Of a stretch of 64,000 bases of DNA, positions 61,314 to 64,000 are shown piece by piece. How positions within the stretch are numbered: position 1 is the first letter of the stretch; the number at the start of each line of letters is the position of its first letter. The position numbers and the translations under genes were made by a program. The notes beneath the pieces are model-generated. The model did no database searches. It was not told the origin of the DNA and was given only the letters and a program-made list of their open reading frames with translations. The DNA is from CAIMUS01 sp046347625 (lineage in GTDB: Bacteria; Pseudomonadota; Gammaproteobacteria; Competibacterales; Competibacteraceae), in NCBI GenBank assembly GCA_046347625.1, contig JAXMFU010000003.1, positions 1,213,902 to 1,277,901 of the forward strand. The letters run 5' to 3'.

Positions 61314-62329
61314 CCTGATCCCTATGATAGGATAACCGTATTTCCTGAACACCGCGTCCCACTCATGGCCACCACCGCGAAGAAGAAAGCCAGTTCCGTG
61401 CGCCACACCCGTGCGGTCCAGCGCGACCGGACCAAACGCCCGCTCAGCGCCCCGTCCGATGAACAGCTTACGGCACGGCTGACCGAGGTGATTCATCCGG
61501 CGACCCTCGACTTGGTACGCTACTATCATCAGTTGGGGTTGCGCGAACGTCTCCTCACCTTGCCGGTGATGGTGGCCCTGGTTCTCAGTCTGATCTGGCG
61601 GCAGTTCAGTGGAGTCAGTGAGGTGGTGCGGGTCATCCGCACCGACACGCGGCTCTGGGTCCCGCCTCTGCAGAAGCTCAGTCAACAGGCCCTCGACCAA
61701 CGGTTGCGCACGCTCCCCGCCGTGTTGTTTTTACGCCTGTTGTGCCACCTTCTGCCCGTCTTCCAGTCCCGCTGGCAGGCCCGGCAGCGTCCCGTCCCGG
61801 CGGTCATCGCCTGGGCACACCCCTCCTACAGTCGACTCCTGATCTGTGATGGCTCCACGCTCGATGCCCTGATCCGGAAGGTGGGATTACTGCGGGAGCT
61901 TACCACCCATCCCCTGGCTGGCCGCATGACCGCCTTGCTCGATTTGGCGACGCGGTTACCGTGGAAACTCTGGTACGAACCCGATCCCAATGCCAACGAT
62001 CAGCGCGGTTGGCCTCAGCTGCTCGCGGCGCTCCCGGCCGGGGCGTTACTCCTGTTTGACTTGGGGTACACCAACTTCACGGTGTTTCTGCAGCTGACCC
62101 AAGCGCGGGTCACGTTCATCACCCGGGCCAAGAGTAACTTGGCTTATCAGCTCGAAACGGCGCTGCAGCGCCGCGACCCCGTCCATGATCTGCTCGTCTG
62201 GATCGGGCGCGGGGCCGATCGCCAACCAGTACGCCTGATTGAGGTTCTTTACCACGGGGTGTGGTATCGCTACCTGACCAACGAACTCGACCCGCAACGC
62301 CTTCCTGTCGAGTACGTGGTGGCTGAGTT
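61290..62329 (+). mobile_element. IS4-type element, right end truncated by IS21
   Basis: Contains a transposase gene cut at 62330 by the end of an IS21 element. The left border is estimated from the break of the exported-protein frame. No duplication can be assessed. Confidence 0.6.
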
Positions 62330-62408
62330 TGGCAAGCTGTTTTGGCCCATTTCGGCACTCTCATTTGGCCCACCTGACCAAGGTAATCATCATCAAGTGT
62401 CTCGTTGA
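61365..62408 (+). pseudogene. IS4-family transposase, C-terminus lost
   Basis: First ~320 codons of an IS4-like transposase: LLICDGSTLDALIRKVGLLR (first D), ALLLFDLGYTNFTVFLQ (second D). The native frame ends at VEYVVAEF where the IS21 end begins; the remaining codons to 62408 come from IS21. The catalytic glutamate region is missing. Confidence 0.85.
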
Positions 62409-63195
62409 GGACGGTGAGCCTGCCGCTCAAGGGTTGGTTACGGCTGGCCAGGGTTCGCTTGAAACGATAGCTGTCGGTGCCCGTTTCAATGAGATGGGCG
62501 CGGTCCGTGATCCGATCCAGCAACGCTTTGCATAAGCGTGCGTTGGGAAACACCTGGGTCCATTCAGAAAAAGGCAAATTCGTGGTAATGATCCAGGCCG
62601 TTCGCTCGGCGCGCTCACTGATGACCTGAAACAGTAATTCAGCACCACCCTGAGCAAAGGGAACATAGCCCACTTCATCCAGGACGATCAGGTCAAGCCG
62701 GGTCCAGCGCTGCAGGACACGCCCCAGTAGGTGTTGTTGCTGGGCTTCAACCAGTTCGTTAACCAGGCCGGCGGCGGTAATAAAGCGGGCCCGTTTTTGC
62801 TGGCGACAGGCCGCTACGCACAGACCGGTTGCCAGATGGGTTTTGCCAGTACCCGAGTCGCCGATGAAAATGATCGGCTCGGCCCGGTCGAGATAGTGGC
62901 CTTCGGCTAATTGCTGCAGCCGGGCGGCGGAGACCTGGGGGGCGGCGCTGAAATCGAAGTCCTCCAGGGTTCTCAGCCGGGGGACGTGGGCCTCTTGCAA
63001 GCGGCGCGCGATCAGGCGCCGCTCACGGTCGTCGATCTCGGTCGCCAACAGGCTTGCCAGGTAGTCCAGTGGTGACTGGTGGTTCCGCAGGGCATCTTGT
63101 GCCAGCCGCTCGCACTGAGCCGCGACGGTGGGTAACCGCAGGGTGCGACAGTGTTCCTGGACCGTCGCGACGGTCAACGCTGGGGTCGCCGTCAT
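62119..63195 (-). CDS. istB: IstB-like ATPase of IS21
   Basis: An IstB transposition helper ATPase: HCRTLRLPTVAAQCERLAQD, Walker A IFIGDSGTGKTHLATGL, Walker B LIVLDEVGYVPF and IITTNLPFSEWTQVF. The normal protein ends about 62410. Here no stop occurs at the IS end and the frame runs ~90 codons into the IS4 remnant. This may be a read-through artefact of the insertion junction; function of the core is unaffected. Confidence 0.9.
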   Translation of the reverse strand: MTATPALTVATVQEHCRTLRLPTVAAQCERLAQDALRNHQSPLDYLASLLATEIDDRERRLIARRLQEAHVPRLRTLEDFDFSAAPQVSAARLQQLAEGHYLDRAEPIIFIGDSGTGKTHLATGLCVAACRQQKRARFITAAGLVNELVEAQQQHLLGRVLQRWTRLDLIVLDEVGYVPFAQGGAELLFQVISERAERTAWIITTNLPFSEWTQVFPNARLCKALLDRITDRAHLIETGTDSYRFKRTLASRNQPLSGRLTVLNETLDDDYLGQVGQMRVPKWAKTACQTQPPRTRQEGVAGRVRWSGSDTTPRGKEPQSGVLVGDRPRARSRRADHGRGRGAAAPFRADKPSYSWPG

Positions 63196-64000
63196 GACAC
63201 GGTCTCCAGCAAGGGCACGGCAGCGGTGACCAGGAGTTGGTCATAACCGTCCAGGGAAGGCAGCGGCCGGGTGATATAGGCTGACGGCGTGAGCTCGGTG
63301 GGGGATAAGTTGAGCACGGGCGGCGGCGCCAGCGGCGGCGCCGTCAACAAATAGCGGACAGCCGCGGCATCGTACGCCCCACTGGTCAGGGCTTGGTGGA
63401 TCGCCCGGGTCAGTTGGTTATAGCCGTGCTGTCGCCCCAACTGGAGCCGTTCGATCATTTGGCGAGTGCCTTCCTGGACACCCTGCCGTTCTCGCAGCAA
63501 GGCCCACAGGTGATCGTGGGCCGCGGTCCACCGTCCTGCCGCGCGCCATTGGGCCAACGGGGTAGAACCGGCCAGTGCCCCCGGCTTGTGGAGCAACACA
63601 TCCCAGTAGTGCTCCAACTCGAGCACCTGCTGCCGGCGGCGATAACCGCGCTCATGGCAGGCGACTTCCTGCCCGCCATGCCAGATCGCGACCGTCGTCG
63701 GGGCGACCCGAACCCGGACCTGGGTCCCGGGCAGTAGCGGGGTGGAATACCACTTGGTTCGCACTTGGACGCACCCTTTACCGTTAACCCGGCAAGAGTG
63801 CTCTTCTGTCAGGTCCAAGTCCTCGGTCTGTAACGGTAGCAACTGGGGGCGTTCCAGCGCCACGGCTTGACCGACCGTCAGCGTGCGTTCTTGAATGAGC
63901 CGCTGTTCATCTGCCTGGCAGGCGCGCCGCAGGTGTTCATTGAGCTCATCCCAGCTGGCCACCTGGGGGATCGGTACCAGGTGATGGCGGCGAAAATAGC
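62330..64000. mobile_element. IS21-family element, partial (continues past window)
   Basis: Right end TGGCAAGCTGTTTTGGCCCA at 62330, with the TG start and repeated GGCCCA motifs typical of IS21 ends. istB and istA follow on the minus strand; istA runs off the window. Confidence 0.85.
63192..64000 (-). CDS. istA: IS21 transposase IstA, C-terminal part (partial)
   Basis: The C-terminal ~270 residues of IstA, open to the window edge (RRHHLVPIPQVASWDELNEH). Shows the IstA beta-barrel region (HSCRVNGKGCVQVRTKWYS, TQVRVRVAPTTVAIW) and RGYRRRQQVLELEHYWDVLL. The istB start overlaps its stop by four bases (ATGA), as in all IS21 elements. The DDE core lies beyond the window. Confidence 0.9.
   Translation of the reverse strand, partial: YFRRHHLVPIPQVASWDELNEHLRRACQADEQRLIQERTLTVGQAVALERPQLLPLQTEDLDLTEEHSCRVNGKGCVQVRTKWYSTPLLPGTQVRVRVAPTTVAIWHGGQEVACHERGYRRRQQVLELEHYWDVLLHKPGALAGSTPLAQWRAAGRWTAAHDHLWALLRERQGVQEGTRQMIERLQLGRQHGYNQLTRAIHQALTSGAYDAAAVRYLLTAPPLAPPPVLNLSPTELTPSAYITRPLPSLDGYDQLLVTAAVPLLETVS

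Overview
The window looks like a chromosomal segment of a GC-rich gammaproteobacterium. The core genes are gammaproteobacterial in kind and order: glnE-ilvE, the block tRNA-Ser(GGA)-ffs-dnaX-ybaB-recR, an RNase E with a long acidic C-terminal tail, and rluC beside it. Paired Uma2-family genes with charged coiled-coil tails, BrnTA/Phd/PIN remnants and many MITE-like repeats would suit a large environmental genome of the Competibacteraceae or Thiotrichales kind. That lineage is an inference; no marker here settles it.

Layout. 1-3.5 kb: a truncated TIR-STAND gene, a duplicated TIR stub and a DUF433/DUF5615 toxin-antitoxin pair. 2.7-8.4 kb: SDR, CHCC zinc-finger protein, ilvE, glnE and an alpha/beta hydrolase. 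8.4-13.2 kb: accessory DNA with MITEs, a retropepsin-like protein, a HEPN-like protein, a complete IS982 element with its target duplication, and two Uma2 genes. 13.3-25.5 kb: RuvC-like protein, hinT, recR, ybaB, dnaX, ffs, tRNA-Ser, then a membrane protein with a Gly/Cys-rich tail overlapping a radical SAM/SPASM gene (a possible peptide-modification pair), then rne, rluC and a PfkB kinase. 25.5-28.7 kb: an exported META-domain protein, a membrane protein and several broken toxin-antitoxin genes.

28.9-48.6 kb is a decayed integrative conjugative element (ICE) of the MOB-H / F-type mating kind: traD, traI, a HTH gene, a frameshifted integrase whose 3' end carries a 48-nt tRNA-Val(CAC) attachment fragment, a primase-helicase followed by two 118-bp iteron-like arrays, an acaB homologue, internally duplicated FlhD and FlhC homologues (the likely master activator of transfer), and traF, traH, traG. 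traD, traF and traG are each interrupted by a different MITE, so the element is probably immobile.

49.4-61.3 kb is a chromosomal integron. It has intI on the minus strand with an extra N-terminal domain, an attI region, and a rightward cassette array with recognisable attC sites. The array holds two copies of a 236-bp ORF-less cassette that is almost entirely an inverted repeat; a 4.7-kb cassette with a fused exported protein and a lipoprotein combining amidase, PKD, HAF repeats and a type IV pilin head; two toxin-antitoxin cassettes; a PEP-CTERM fragment; and small membrane or exported proteins. Two IS4-type elements and an IS21 element have broken its distal end, and the IS21 copy runs off the window.
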